57,137 bases of DNA, taken from Alicyclobacillus pomorum DSM 14955 (GTDB lineage: Bacteria; Bacillota; Bacilli; Alicyclobacillales; Alicyclobacillaceae). The stretch spans positions 1 to 57,137 of the forward strand of contig NZ_AXAR01000011.1 of the NCBI RefSeq assembly GCF_000472905.1. Direction: 5' to 3'. The notes beneath the pieces were generated by a model. The model ran no database searches, was not told where the DNA came from, and saw only the letters and a program-made list of their open reading frames with translations. Positions 23,513-33,185 of this stretch are shown piece by piece (within the stretch, counting starts at the first letter, position 1; every line of letters starts with the position of its first letter). Made by a program: the position numbers and the translations under genes.

Positions 23513-25059
23513 GTCGAGTGGCTCCCTGTAGCGCGCGGTGGGTGTCCAATCATCCGGTACACCGCATCCATTTCCAAGTGCTCCCGCACGACGGTTGCGA
23601 GTCTGTCAAAAGCTTGGGCGCGAGTACTCGCCATTGACAACGCGGAGGACACGGGGGGTGAGATGCCAAAGCGTTCGCGAACCTGGTTCAGCCAGGCCTG
23701 GCGAAACGCATCGTTGTCAAAAATCCCGTGCAGGTAGGTTCCCATCACCGTTCCATCGGCGTTGACCGCGCCGTCTGGCCGCGTCACATCGTCCGTGGTT
23801 TGACGGACAGTGGCGAATGGTTGATATCCTGAGAGGCCAAGGCTTTGACCCATGTGAATTTCATATCCTGACACGGGGATGGGGGCAAACGCCCCTTCCA
23901 GATGGCCTTGCACGAGCACCGTGGTTTTTTCATGCTCCAAGGTCGTCACCACCGGAAGCCAGTCAAGTCCTTTACATACCGGAATACTCGATTCGTGGCC
24001 TTTCGGGTCCCGGACTTCCTTGCCCAGCATCTGGTAGCCGCCACACACGCCGAATACTACGGCTCCTTCTGCACGACGCTGAGCGAGGACGTCAACGAAT
24101 CCTGTTTCCCGAAGCCACTGCAAGTCTTCCATGGTGTTCTTGGTACCGGGAAGAAGCACGGCATGCGCCGCACCGACGTCTTCCGGCCGCCGGCAGAAGT
24201 AGGCGTGGACGCCTGGCTCGAGGAACAGGGGATCGAAGTCCGTAAAGTTTGAGATGTGTGGAAGTTGGATGACCGCAATCCGAACTGCCTCCCGGTCCGG
24301 CGCGTCCGATGACGCAGAGCGATACCGCCTTTCATCCAGGGCCACGGAATCTTCCTCTTCAATGCCCAAGTCCCGAAGATGTGGAATGACACCGAGCACC
24401 GGCACGTCGGTGAGTTCTTCCAGCAGCCGAACACCGTCGTCAAACAGGCTGCGGTCACCGCGAAACTTGTTTACAATCACGCCTCGAATCCGCGCACGCT
24501 CGCGCGCCGACAACAATTGCAAGGTCCCGACAACGGCAGCGAAGATGCCGCCGCGCTCAATGTCTGCGACCAACAGCACGTCGGCGTCCGCAAGTTCAGC
24601 GGTGCGCATGTTGGCAATGTCCCGGGATTTCAAATTCATTTCGACTGGGCTTCCTGCGCCTTCGATGACCAGCACGTCGTAGCGCGCTGCCAGGTACTCA
24701 TAACTCTCCACCACGGCATCCCAGATTTCGCCGGTTCGTTCCTGAAAGTACGCCCGTGCGGATGTCGTCTCGTAGACTCGGCCCTGAAGCACCACCTGCG
24801 ACTTGTCGAGGCTGGTCGGTTTCAATAGTACTGGGTTCATGTGCTCATTGGCGGCAATGCCGCAAGCGGCCGCCTGGACCGCCTGGGCGCGGCCAATTTC
24901 TCGACCTGTCGGTGTCACCGCAGAGTTGAGCGACATATTTTGTGCCTTGAAAGGAGCCACTCTGTAGCCATCCTGGACGAGAATGCGACAGAGGGCGGTG
25001 CATAAGACACTCTTTCCTACGTTTGAAGCTGTCCCCATTACCATGAGGCTCTTGGCCAC
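23506..25059 (-). CDS. cbiP: adenosylcobyric acid synthase (CobQ/CbiP)
   Basis: Amidates the b, d, e and g side chains of adenosylcobyrinic acid a,c-diamide using glutamine and ATP. The 517-residue protein has an N-terminal dethiobiotin-synthetase-like domain (VMGTASNVGKSVLCTALCR, residues 7-25, a P-loop; FKAQNMSLNSAVT; VIEGAGSPVEMNL) and a C-terminal class I-like glutaminase domain with the nucleophile Cys in VFGVCGGYQMLG and a conserved His in MGTYLHGIFDN. Length is normal. It starts at GTG 25059, six bases after a GGGGGGAG site. It is preceded by the NiCoT gene (30-base gap) and coupled to the cobC-like gene. Confidence 0.95.
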   Translation of the reverse strand: MAKSLMVMGTASNVGKSVLCTALCRILVQDGYRVAPFKAQNMSLNSAVTPTGREIGRAQAVQAAACGIAANEHMNPVLLKPTSLDKSQVVLQGRVYETTSARAYFQERTGEIWDAVVESYEYLAARYDVLVIEGAGSPVEMNLKSRDIANMRTAELADADVLLVADIERGGIFAAVVGTLQLLSARERARIRGVIVNKFRGDRSLFDDGVRLLEELTDVPVLGVIPHLRDLGIEEEDSVALDERRYRSASSDAPDREAVRIAVIQLPHISNFTDFDPLFLEPGVHAYFCRRPEDVGAAHAVLLPGTKNTMEDLQWLRETGFVDVLAQRRAEGAVVFGVCGGYQMLGKEVRDPKGHESSIPVCKGLDWLPVVTTLEHEKTTVLVQGHLEGAFAPIPVSGYEIHMGQSLGLSGYQPFATVRQTTDDVTRPDGAVNADGTVMGTYLHGIFDNDAFRQAWLNQVRERFGISPPVSSALSMASTRAQAFDRLATVVREHLEMDAVYRMIGHPPRATGSHSTC

Positions 25060-25089
25060 GGCGACTCCCCCCTTTTTTTACCAGGACAA

Positions 25090-26085
25090 CTACAGCGAGT
25101 CATCGACTCGGATGATGGTGCTTCGTTTCCAGGCCAACACCAGAAAACTCACGAGAAACAGGCCAACGATGCCCACGCCGAGCATCTCAAAGTCAATTCG
25201 ATTCGCAAAGTCTACCACCGGTGCGTTGCCAAATATGTAACGGCCGTCCAATTGAATCCATTCAATGGTCCCGACGAAAAATGCCACCACGACGGACAGG
25301 CCGGTCACGATGGCGTTGTAGATGTGGCGGGCGTGTTCCGTCCGCTGCACCCATTCATACGTGTACAACATGAGAACACCGTCTGCCGCATCGAGCAGAC
25401 TCATGCCGGCCGTAAAGGCCAGTGGAAATACCAAGACGTAGACGGCAGGTACGCCACTGGCCGCAGATGTCGCGGACATGGCGAGCAGTGCCACTTCGGA
25501 TGCTGTTTCAAATCCGAGGCCGAAGAGCAGGCCCACGAAAAACATCTGACGACTCGACCGCACGGAAGCAAACAAGCGATGAAATAACCGAGTGACCAGT
25601 CCACCGTGGGAATGTACTGGAACGGACGACCCACCCTTGAAACGCCTTCCCAACAGTGTATAAACCGATTGAACAAACGGGCGAAGGTTGAATCCGCCAA
25701 TCAAGTATAGGTAACTGGCAGATATCACAGTACCGACAGCACTCAGCCACTCACTCACGTGAGCGCTTCCGGTCAGCTTGTGAACCGACAAGACGGTCAA
25801 CAGCGTGAGTGCAAACACAATAGACGAGTGGCCCAGGGAAAAGAACAGTCCAATTCCCGCCGGCCGCTTGCCTTCCCCCACCAGTTTGCGGGTGGTGTTG
25901 TCGATGGCCGCAATATGATCCGCGTCCATGGCATGGCGCAAGCCAAACGTGTAGGCCACAAGACCGAGGGAAAACAGGACGCTGGAATGAGCAAGCGCTG
26001 CGACAAGGCCGAGCAACGTCGCCACCTGCAACACGATGACCCATGCAACGACCCACATCAGGTTTCGCCTTTCCACCCGAACCAT
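25090..26085 (-). CDS. NiCoT-family nickel/cobalt transporter
   Basis: High-affinity Co2+ or Ni2+ permease of 331 residues with eight hydrophobic helices. The NiCoT signature H-x4-D-H lies at 51-57 (GLRHAMDADHIAAIDNTTR), and FFSLGHSSIVF and GLGFETASEVALLA are the other two family motifs. A loop with HSHGG may bind metal. The ATG at 26085 shares one base with the cbiA stop (TAATG); the frame could be extended upstream but only across cbiA. Its place in a riboswitch-controlled corrin operon points to cobalt as the substrate. Confidence 0.92.
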   Translation of the reverse strand: MVRVERRNLMWVVAWVIVLQVATLLGLVAALAHSSVLFSLGLVAYTFGLRHAMDADHIAAIDNTTRKLVGEGKRPAGIGLFFSLGHSSIVFALTLLTVLSVHKLTGSAHVSEWLSAVGTVISASYLYLIGGFNLRPFVQSVYTLLGRRFKGGSSVPVHSHGGLVTRLFHRLFASVRSSRQMFFVGLLFGLGFETASEVALLAMSATSAASGVPAVYVLVFPLAFTAGMSLLDAADGVLMLYTYEWVQRTEHARHIYNAIVTGLSVVVAFFVGTIEWIQLDGRYIFGNAPVVDFANRIDFEMLGVGIVGLFLVSFLVLAWKRSTIIRVDDSL

Positions 26086-27491
26086 TACGTTGTCACCCGC
26101 CTTGTCTTGTGCTGGTCTTTGTACTGCTTGCAGGCTACGACAAAGCGCTCTGCGATACGTGGATTCGATGCAAAGTGCAAGTGGGTATACCCGGCCAACA
26201 CGTTGGCTTGTGCGTACCCTTCCAACTTTCTCCCGCGCAACCCTTCCGTCTCGTACGCATACGGCCAATGTTCCGGATTGTGATACGAGGCCGTTGAGTA
26301 ATGGAACTCATGGCCACGGGCGTGCTCTCCCTCCCGGAGCAACAGCGTGTCCCGGATGGCCGTCACTTCCCGGTAACCAAGTGCCGCCAATCGGGATTGC
26401 ATCGCGACGGAGGCCGGAACGATGCCTGCCATCGGATGTGTTTCACCCTGTTTATCGGTAAGTGATTCGGTCAGGTACATGAAACCGCCGCACTCGGCAA
26501 AGACCGGCATCCCATCCGCTACTGCGTGGCGCAGACTGTCTTTCATGGCCGTGCACCGACTGAGCGTTGCCGCGAATTCCTCAGGGAACCCGCCACCAAT
26601 ATATACCCCGTCTGCGTCCTCAGGGATGGGTTCGCCGTCGAGCGGACGGAATTCTGCAAGCCGTGCACCGTACCATTCGAGAAGTTCGAGATTTTCCGGG
26701 TAGTAAAAGTTGAAGGCTCGGTCGCGGGCCACGGCAATCGTCGTTACGGGTTGATGTTGTTCGCCGACGAACAACGTCGGTTCTGGTACTTCCCACGGTG
26801 CCGCCTGGGAGGCGAGTTGCAACACGCGTTCCACATCCACGGTCGCCTCCACGGCATCCGCCAGGGTGTCGAACAAGTTGTTCATTTCGCCGCGTTCGAG
26901 GGCCGGAATGAGCCCCAAGTGCCGCTCGGGAATCTGCAGCGTCTCCTGCTTTGTGAGATACCCCACAACCGGCACCCGGCAGACCTGTTCGATGGCCGCC
27001 TTGACCAGTTCGTAATGGCCGTGGCTTCCGACGCGATTGACGATAACGCCGACAACTTGCACCTTCGGATCTAGCTGCTGAAATCCCAGTACAACTGCTG
27101 CGGCGCTGCGAGCCATGCTCGCGACATTGACGACGAGAAGGACTGGCGCCCGCAACAGCCGACTCACCTCCGCGGTGCTGCCCGTGTTGGTGAGTGGGTC
27201 CTTTCCGTCGTACATCCCCATGACACCTTCAATCACGGAGACATCCGCACCCTCACTCCCGCGGTGAAACACTTCTCGGACGACGCCAGGTTCCATCATC
27301 CAGGTGTCGAGATTTCGGGAAGGTCGCCCGGTCAACACCGTGTGATAACTAGGGTCTATGTAATCCGGGCCGACTTTAAATCCCTGCACGCTCAGGTTCC
27401 GCTTTCGTAAAGCGGCCATGAGCCCCAGGGTGACGGTGGTTTTACCGGCCCCGCTATTTGTTCCAGCGATGACTATGCGTGCTCGATTCAT
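26085..27491 (-). CDS. cbiA: cobyrinate a,c-diamide synthase (CbiA)
   Basis: Glutamine-dependent amidation of the a and c carboxylates of cobyrinate (468 residues). The synthetase half has VIAGTNSGAGKTTVTLGLMA (P-loop, about 5-24), KVGPDYIDPSYH (about 38-49) and VIEGVMGMYDG (about 82-92). The glutaminase half has the nucleophile Cys in FAECGGFMYLTE and the His region of GHEFHYST. The ATG at 27491 overlaps the cbiG stop by one base (TGATG), with AAAGGGG upstream. The open frame extends 92 codons further but lacks homology. Order and overlaps show tight coupling in the operon. Confidence 0.95.
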   Translation of the reverse strand: MNRARIVIAGTNSGAGKTTVTLGLMAALRKRNLSVQGFKVGPDYIDPSYHTVLTGRPSRNLDTWMMEPGVVREVFHRGSEGADVSVIEGVMGMYDGKDPLTNTGSTAEVSRLLRAPVLLVVNVASMARSAAAVVLGFQQLDPKVQVVGVIVNRVGSHGHYELVKAAIEQVCRVPVVGYLTKQETLQIPERHLGLIPALERGEMNNLFDTLADAVEATVDVERVLQLASQAAPWEVPEPTLFVGEQHQPVTTIAVARDRAFNFYYPENLELLEWYGARLAEFRPLDGEPIPEDADGVYIGGGFPEEFAATLSRCTAMKDSLRHAVADGMPVFAECGGFMYLTESLTDKQGETHPMAGIVPASVAMQSRLAALGYREVTAIRDTLLLREGEHARGHEFHYSTASYHNPEHWPYAYETEGLRGRKLEGYAQANVLAGYTHLHFASNPRIAERFVVACKQYKDQHKTRRVTT

Positions 27492-28654
27492 CAAGAGGTC
27501 CCCTTTCCAGTGTGCAAGACCGTTTTGTTCACTCCGGGCGATAAGGCAGGCACCTGACGCCCTGACGCCCTGTGGGGGACGATGCAGACCGACACGGTGA
27601 CGTTGCCGCTTCGCACTTTTTCCACGACCCAGTCCTCTGCACCTGACGAGAGGCGCGCTGCGGGCTCGCTGACACCGTATGCTCCGACGTACTGAAAGAC
27701 GGTTTCCGAGGGGTTCGGAATGTCGACCGCATTGAGTTCTTCCGCGGTGTACGTCACCAGCGGCCAATGGTACTTTTCACAAACCGCAAGCAGACCGGCT
27801 TCATCCGCTTTGCGGTCAATGGTGGCGACGTTGCGAACGCTCTTGATGGACAACCCAGCAGATGTCAGCGTGTCTTCGATGACCGATTCAATCTCTTCGG
27901 CCGTCGTTCCCCGGTTGCAGCCCACACCGAGGACGATGACTTTGGGGCGGTACAACACCCCTCTCGTCAGGAGTCGCCGTGACTCCTCCTCGGTGAGCAA
28001 ACGAGGTGTGATGACGAGTGCTGCATCAAACGACTGCTTCAAAGATTCTTCCACACTGTGAAACACGGAAAAATGACTGGGCATGGGTTTTTGATATGGC
28101 CACCAGTCCACTTCTCCGGCTTCCTGGATGATGTGAATGCGCTCCTCGTTCACGACCGCGGCACTGACTGCTGTGACCTTCTCGAAGTTTTCAATCTCCC
28201 AGCCAAAGGCCCTCCCGAGCAAATCAACGGCAATGGTTTGTCCAACGTCTGACGCTGTGGTGATGACCGGGCGCGCGCCAAGCGCTTGTGCCACTCGATA
28301 CGTTAAGTCGTTGGCACCTCCGAGATGCCCGGACAGCACGCTGATGACGTGTTCTGCGCGGTCGTCCACGACAACCACCGCAGGGTCTGTCTTCTTGTCG
28401 CGAAGCAGTGGGGCAATGAGGCGAACCATGGCGCCAAGGGAAAAGATGCCGATGAGCCCGCTGTATCCGGAAAAAAGAGCCGGGACGTGATTCACGACCG
28501 AGTCGGCAAAAAGGGTGATTCCCCGCGAGGATTCGTCCCCTTGGGCAAATTTTTCTGGGTAGTAAACATCCACAACCGGCAGCTGCTCCTGAATTCGTCG
28601 CGCAATGGCCGTGCCGTGTTTGGTGATGGCCACGACCGCATACGGCTTAGTCAT
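27491..28654 (-). CDS. cbiG: cobalt-precorrin-5A hydrolase (CbiG)
   Basis: Opens the delta-lactone of cobalt-precorrin-5A and releases acetaldehyde, a step specific to the anaerobic pathway. The 387-residue protein has the N-terminal part (YAVVAITKHGTAIARRI, IGIFSLGAMVRLIAPLL, VSVLSGHLGGANDLTYRVA-type segment and the TTASDVG motif) and the C-terminal CobE-like domain (VLGVGCNRGTTAEEIES, ATIDRKADEAGLL, YGVSEPAARLSSG). All usual blocks are intact. The ATG at 28654 overlaps cbiF by eight bases. Confidence 0.94.
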   Translation of the reverse strand: MTKPYAVVAITKHGTAIARRIQEQLPVVDVYYPEKFAQGDESSRGITLFADSVVNHVPALFSGYSGLIGIFSLGAMVRLIAPLLRDKKTDPAVVVVDDRAEHVISVLSGHLGGANDLTYRVAQALGARPVITTASDVGQTIAVDLLGRAFGWEIENFEKVTAVSAAVVNEERIHIIQEAGEVDWWPYQKPMPSHFSVFHSVEESLKQSFDAALVITPRLLTEEESRRLLTRGVLYRPKVIVLGVGCNRGTTAEEIESVIEDTLTSAGLSIKSVRNVATIDRKADEAGLLAVCEKYHWPLVTYTAEELNAVDIPNPSETVFQYVGAYGVSEPAARLSSGAEDWVVEKVRSGNVTVSVCIVPHRASGRQVPALSPGVNKTVLHTGKGTS

Positions 28655-29441
28655 GAACCGTCACACCCTTTCGGTATCGGTGCGTAAACGACTTGTCATA
28701 GAGCTTGGACTTGTGTTCCCCTCGTTCCGGGAGTGTTGGGTCAAGCGCCCAACCCGCGAGAATCATGGCGTGGCTCGAGATGTGCTCGTCCCCCATGGCG
28801 CGGACGAGCCCGTCCAGTGTGGTGCGAACCACTTTTTGATCCGGCCAAGTTGCCTTTTGCACCACTGCGACGGGGGTATCCGGGGACCAGCCAGCCATGA
28901 GAAACTCATCGACAGCTTTCTTCGCCAACGTCGCACTCAGATACAGCGCCACGGTGCTGTGGTGCCGTGCGAGGTCCCGCAGTTGTTCGCCTTCTGGCAT
29001 CGGCGTTCGACCGCCCATTCGCGTTAATATCACCGTTTGCGTCAGGTCTGGCACAGTCAGTTCGGCGCCGACCACGGCAGCGGCGGCGAAGACCGAGCTG
29101 ACGCCAGGCACAATCTCATAGGCGACGCCTGCGCGACGAAGTAGTGCCATTTGCTCGAGGATGGCCCCAAATACCGAAGGATCTCCTGTATGTACGCGGG
29201 CTACACTCTGCCCCTGCCTCACGGCCTCCACCATGATGTCTACCATGTCTTCCAGGACCATGCCCGCGCTCCTGTGAACGACGGCGCTCTTGCCTACCAT
29301 TTCCATCAGTTCATCCCGGACGAGACTATCTGTGTAAATCACGACATCCGCCTGTTGCAAGATCCGCATGCCTTTGACGGTAATCAGTTCGGGATCTCCG
29401 GGACCTGCACCTACAATGTACACTTTTGCCTCCAGGCTCAT
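28647..29441 (-). CDS. cbiF: cobalt-precorrin-4 C11-methyltransferase (CbiF)
   Basis: S-adenosylmethionine-dependent C11 methylation of cobalt-precorrin-4. The 264-residue protein begins with the tetrapyrrole-methylase motif VYIVGAGPGDPELITVKG (7-24) and has VARVHTGDPSVFGA (about 79-92), VVPGVSS-like EIVPGVSSVFAAAAV and TRMGGRTPMPEGE, which is specific to CbiF/CobM. It starts at ATG 29441 with GGTGAGG upstream, overlapping the cbiL stop by four bases (ATGA). Confidence 0.95.
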   Translation of the reverse strand: MSLEAKVYIVGAGPGDPELITVKGMRILQQADVVIYTDSLVRDELMEMVGKSAVVHRSAGMVLEDMVDIMVEAVRQGQSVARVHTGDPSVFGAILEQMALLRRAGVAYEIVPGVSSVFAAAAVVGAELTVPDLTQTVILTRMGGRTPMPEGEQLRDLARHHSTVALYLSATLAKKAVDEFLMAGWSPDTPVAVVQKATWPDQKVVRTTLDGLVRAMGDEHISSHAMILAGWALDPTLPERGEHKSKLYDKSFTHRYRKGVTVHD

Positions 29442-30151
29442 TTCCTCACCACCATCAGCGTCAAGTAGTTTAACGATGCGCCCTGCAGCTCACGCACATT
29501 GTGCCAGACGCGCTCACCCGACGAAGTGACTTTCGTACACACCATCGCTTTGTCCGTGAGCTGTAAGTCTGCGAGGAGGGCAATCATGTCATCCAGCACT
29601 TTGGCGACTTTCAAAAACACCACGCAGTCATGTGTCAACAGTGCTTCGCGCATCGCAGCCATGTCACTGTGTGCCGGAACAATCGCAACGACTTCATCCC
29701 CATCCGCCAGCGGAACGCCAAGGCGGCTTGCAGCCGCGTTCACCGAGGATACGCCTGGAACAGAAACCACCTGTACGTCCGGGTGGTGTCGGCGCATCAG
29801 GCGACTCATGTGAATAAAGGTGCTGTAGAGCATGGGATCGCCTTCAGTCACAAAGACCACATCCTGTCCTTGCGAGAGATAGTTCCACACCTTCTCCACG
29901 GTTTCCGTCCAATATCTTTGCAGGACTTCTTCGTCTTTGGTCATGGGAAAGACAAGTCCGAGCATGGTCTTTTCCGCCGGATTTACGTACAGCTCGACAA
30001 TTTCCATGGCGTAGCTCTTCCCACCCATTCGCTTTTTGGGATAGGCGATGACCGGTGAGGTGTGCAGCAGACGGTACGCCTTGACCGTCACCAGTTCCGG
30101 ATCTCCTGGGCCTACGCCAACGCCATATAATGTGCCTAGATTAACGGTCAT
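29438..30151 (-). CDS. cbiL: cobalt-precorrin-2 C20-methyltransferase (CbiL)
   Basis: First committed methylation after cobalt insertion. The 237-residue protein carries LYGVGVGPGDPELVTVKAYR (about 8-27), the CbiL-specific VIAYPKK stretch, VVFVTEGDPMLYSTFIH (about 92-108) and VVSVPGVSSVNAAASRLGV. It starts at ATG 30151, about nine bases after GAGGAGG, which lies within the end of cbiET; the two genes overlap by 11 bases. Confidence 0.94.
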   Translation of the reverse strand: MTVNLGTLYGVGVGPGDPELVTVKAYRLLHTSPVIAYPKKRMGGKSYAMEIVELYVNPAEKTMLGLVFPMTKDEEVLQRYWTETVEKVWNYLSQGQDVVFVTEGDPMLYSTFIHMSRLMRRHHPDVQVVSVPGVSSVNAAASRLGVPLADGDEVVAIVPAHSDMAAMREALLTHDCVVFLKVAKVLDDMIALLADLQLTDKAMVCTKVTSSGERVWHNVRELQGASLNYLTLMVVRK

Positions 30152-31394
30152 TCGCTGGTTCCTCCTCTGTGACGCTGCGCCACGCTGTGACCAGGTACAC
30201 GGGGTTCATGCCTTCAAACCGGGTCAAATGCAAGATTGGCTTACTTCGTGCGGTCTGGACCAGCGTGACGGAGACGGTGAACCCGAGGCGCAGCAGCGTT
30301 TGCTGTGCTTCGTAGAGGGTTTCAATGGTGGCGGCGTTGACCACAATTCTCCCGTCCTTCCGCAACCGCTCTGCACAGACGGTCAGCAACTCCACCAACT
30401 CTCCGCCACTGCCACCAATGAACACGGCGTCGGGATCTGGGAAGGTATCCAACCCTTCGGGCGCTTTTGCGTGGATGGCCACGAAATCCGTGCGGAATTT
30501 CACCTGGTTTTCGCGCAGGTTTTCCAAATCTCCCTCGTTTTTTTCCACGGCGAACACTTGCAGTCCCGGCGTGGACAGTATGGCTTCGATGGAAACAGAG
30601 CCTGTGCAGGCCCCGATGTCCCAAAGGACGCCCCCCGGTTTCAGTTTCAAGTCGGACAGGCTCAGCACACGCACTTCCCGCTTCGTGATGAGACCTCTGT
30701 CCGGCCTCCGTTGTGAAAACGCACTGTCATCCATGCCCAGCGTGAATACAGGTACCTGTGCGTCTGGACGTTGCTTGAGGATGACCACGTTCAACGGGGC
30801 AAACTCGGCATCTACAAGTTGTTCCAACGTGTACCATCCGGAGCGCTCTTCCGGACTGCCCAGGTGCTCCGCCACAAAGGCATGGTATTCGGTCATGGCA
30901 AAGCGTTGGAGATACCGCGCGATGGCCGATGGTGTGTTGACATCGTCCGTCAACAGTGCCGCGACCGGGGCGCCGTGCAATTGTTGCGCCAGCCCTAGCA
31001 TTGGTTTGCCGTGCAGGCTGATGACCTTTGCGTCTTGCCAGCTCTCACCGGCCCGGGCAAAAGCCAGTTGTACCGAGCTGAGGTGCGGAATGATTTCTAC
31101 CGAGTCAGGGCCCAGTTTGCGGACAAGCGTCCGTCCGATGCCAAAAAACAGCGGATCGCCACTGGCTAATACGGCGACGGTCCGGTGGGCTGCGTCCGCT
31201 TCAATCTCCGCTAGGGTCTCTCGAAGCGGACTGCGAATGACGCGTCGTTCTCCCGCAAAGTCGGGAAAAAACCCGAGTTGCCGTTCCCCGCCATAGAGAA
31301 CGGACGCATTGTACACGCGTTCCAACACGTGGGAAGAGAGACCGCGCGCGCCGTCGTCTCCGATTCCCACGACCAAAATTCGTTTATCGTTCAA
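30141..31394 (-). CDS. cbiET: fused cobalt-precorrin-7 C5-/C15-methyltransferase (CbiET)
   Basis: Bifunctional fusion of 417 residues. The N-terminal CbiE half (1-210; ILVVGIGDDGARGLSSHVLE, VLASGDPLFFGIGRTLVRK, then IIPHLSSVQLAFAR) methylates C5. The C-terminal CbiT half (about 220-400; LWDIGACTGSVSIEAIL, the AdoMet-binding motif; AVEKNEGDLENLREN; DAVFIGGSGGEL) methylates C15 and decarboxylates the C12 acetate. Fusion is common (CobL, CbiET of B. megaterium). It starts at TTG 31394 after GGGAGG and overlaps cbiD by 11 bases. Confidence 0.95.
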   Translation of the reverse strand: MNDKRILVVGIGDDGARGLSSHVLERVYNASVLYGGERQLGFFPDFAGERRVIRSPLRETLAEIEADAAHRTVAVLASGDPLFFGIGRTLVRKLGPDSVEIIPHLSSVQLAFARAGESWQDAKVISLHGKPMLGLAQQLHGAPVAALLTDDVNTPSAIARYLQRFAMTEYHAFVAEHLGSPEERSGWYTLEQLVDAEFAPLNVVILKQRPDAQVPVFTLGMDDSAFSQRRPDRGLITKREVRVLSLSDLKLKPGGVLWDIGACTGSVSIEAILSTPGLQVFAVEKNEGDLENLRENQVKFRTDFVAIHAKAPEGLDTFPDPDAVFIGGSGGELVELLTVCAERLRKDGRIVVNAATIETLYEAQQTLLRLGFTVSVTLVQTARSKPILHLTRFEGMNPVYLVTAWRSVTEEEPANDR

Positions 31395-32487
31395 GCTTTG
31401 CGCCTCCCAAGTAGTCGCCCTTTAACGTCGTCAAGTGCGTGGCGATGCGCATACCTCCACCCACATGGGTCAGGACTTGTTCACAGCACGCCACAGCCAA
31501 CTCCTCAAAAAACGCTGGGAATCCCCATTCGACCATCCAATCGCCGACCTGGCTGGCCGTGTTGGCTGTCACAATCTGCTTCAGGTTTGCTTCCGGCACC
31601 CCCACCCGACGAGCCACATCGGCGAGAAACGAGAAGTCTACCGGTGCGCTCTTGGCATGCACCATCATGACGCCTTGTGCAACTTTTGAAAATTTCCCCA
31701 TCATCCCGACGAATCGAATTTCGTTCATGCCTGCGCGTTTTGCTTGCTTCGCAGAAAACCCGACGAAGTCACCCATTTCGACAAACGCTTCCATGGGTAA
31801 CTCGGGGAACAGTTTCATGGCGTACTTTTCACTCCGTCCCCCGGTCGTCAGAACGACCGTCCGAATCCCTAGCTCTCGCGCAACATTCATGGCGTACGCA
31901 ATACTTGCTTTGTACGCCGCGGTGGAAAACGGAACCACAATGCCTCGCGTGCCTAAAATGGAAATGCCTCCGACAATGCCGAGTCGACCATTCAACGTCT
32001 TCTTCGCGATGTCTTCGCCGTCCGGAACCGAAATCACCACTTTCACGCCGCGTTCGATGTTGTGCTCCGCAAGGACGGCTTCCACGGTGGACTGAATCAT
32101 CTGCCGCGGGACGGGATTGATAGCGGCCATGCCAACGGGGATGGGGAGGCCTGGTTTCGTCACACGGCCAACGCCAATGCCGCCGTCAATCTCCACCCCA
32201 GGTTCATTCGACCACGACACGGTTGCGATAATCTTGGCGCCGTGGGTGGCGTCTGGATCGTCACCGCCATCCTTGATGGTCGCGGCCTGTGCCTCTCCTG
32301 GTCCATAGTGCACGTCTTGCAGCTGAAACGTCACCCATTCGCCCGCAGGAATCCAGATGGTGGTTTCCGTCACAAGCCGTTGGTGAATGAGTGCCAACAG
32401 TGCACCCTTGGTGCAGGCGGTCGCACAAGCTCCGGTGGTGTACCCATGCCGCAGCGGCCCTTCGGGCACCTCCAGCATCTCACCCAC
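31384..32487 (-). CDS. cbiD: cobalt-precorrin-5B C1-methyltransferase (CbiD)
   Basis: AdoMet-dependent C1 methylation in the anaerobic pathway. The 367-residue protein has LRHGYTTGACATACTKGALL (12-31), DGGDDPDATHGAKIIA, GVGRVTKPGLPIPVGMAAINP split near 105-125, and GILGTRGIV-type GGISILGTRGIVVPFS. These are diagnostic for CbiD, which has no aerobic-pathway equivalent. It starts at GTG 32487 (ATG three codons later is possible), seven bases after the cbiC stop. Confidence 0.95.
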   Translation of the reverse strand: MGEMLEVPEGPLRHGYTTGACATACTKGALLALIHQRLVTETTIWIPAGEWVTFQLQDVHYGPGEAQAATIKDGGDDPDATHGAKIIATVSWSNEPGVEIDGGIGVGRVTKPGLPIPVGMAAINPVPRQMIQSTVEAVLAEHNIERGVKVVISVPDGEDIAKKTLNGRLGIVGGISILGTRGIVVPFSTAAYKASIAYAMNVARELGIRTVVLTTGGRSEKYAMKLFPELPMEAFVEMGDFVGFSAKQAKRAGMNEIRFVGMMGKFSKVAQGVMMVHAKSAPVDFSFLADVARRVGVPEANLKQIVTANTASQVGDWMVEWGFPAFFEELAVACCEQVLTHVGGGMRIATHLTTLKGDYLGGAKLER

Positions 32488-32493
32488 GCGCCA

Positions 32494-33150
32494 TCACCCA
32501 CCCAGCGCTTGATTCGCGAGCAGGGACAGCGCGTTCACAATGGCCACAGCGACCGGGCTCCCGCCCTTGCGTCCGCGGTTTGTAATGAAAGGGACGTCCA
32601 ATTTGAGCAACTCTTCCTTGGATTCTGCTGCTGATACAAAACCAACGGGAACGCCGACGATGAGGCTGGGCCTGGCCACGCCCTCTTTCACCAGTCGGAT
32701 CAGTTCCAACAGTGCGGTTGGTGCATTCCCAATGGCGAAGATTGCACCCGGATGCGCTTCGCAGGCCTTGCGGACCGAGATGATGGCGCGCGTCGTGTTC
32801 AGCGCTTTCGCTTCGCGGGCTACATCCGGATCGGAAATGTAGACGTGAACGTCGCCGCCAAACTTGGCAATCCGCGGCTTGCTGATGCCAACCTGCACCA
32901 TCTGGACGTCGGCGACAATGGAGCGGCCTTGGCGGATGGCGCGAACGCCGGCTTGTACAGCTTCTGGATGAAACACGAGGCTCCGCCCAAGTTCAAAATC
33001 TGCGGACGCATGAATCACTCGCTGAACAACGGGAAACTGCTCGTCTGTAAACGGGTGGGGCCCCAACTCTTCTGTGATGATGGAGAAACTCTTTGTCTCA
33101 ATTTCCTGAGGTTGCGTGGTCAGCGGCTGAAATTCAGTGCCAAAATTCAC
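32494..33150 (-). CDS. cbiC: cobalt-precorrin-8 methylmutase (CbiC)
   Basis: Moves the methyl group from C11 to C12 to give cobyrinate. The 218-residue protein contains RVIHASADFELGRSLVF (about 46-62, with the catalytic His in IHA), RSIVADVQMVQVGISK, IFAIGNAPTALLELIRL and IVGVPVGFVSAAESKE, and ends NRGRKGGSPVAVAIVNAL. All match CbiC/CobH. GTG 33150 has GAGGAGG nine bases upstream. It is followed directly by cbiD. Confidence 0.95.
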   Translation of the reverse strand: MNFGTEFQPLTTQPQEIETKSFSIITEELGPHPFTDEQFPVVQRVIHASADFELGRSLVFHPEAVQAGVRAIRQGRSIVADVQMVQVGISKPRIAKFGGDVHVYISDPDVAREAKALNTTRAIISVRKACEAHPGAIFAIGNAPTALLELIRLVKEGVARPSLIVGVPVGFVSAAESKEELLKLDVPFITNRGRKGGSPVAVAIVNALSLLANQALGG

Positions 33151-33185
33151 GGGATCAGGCCTCCTCTACCCTTATACGGATCCAT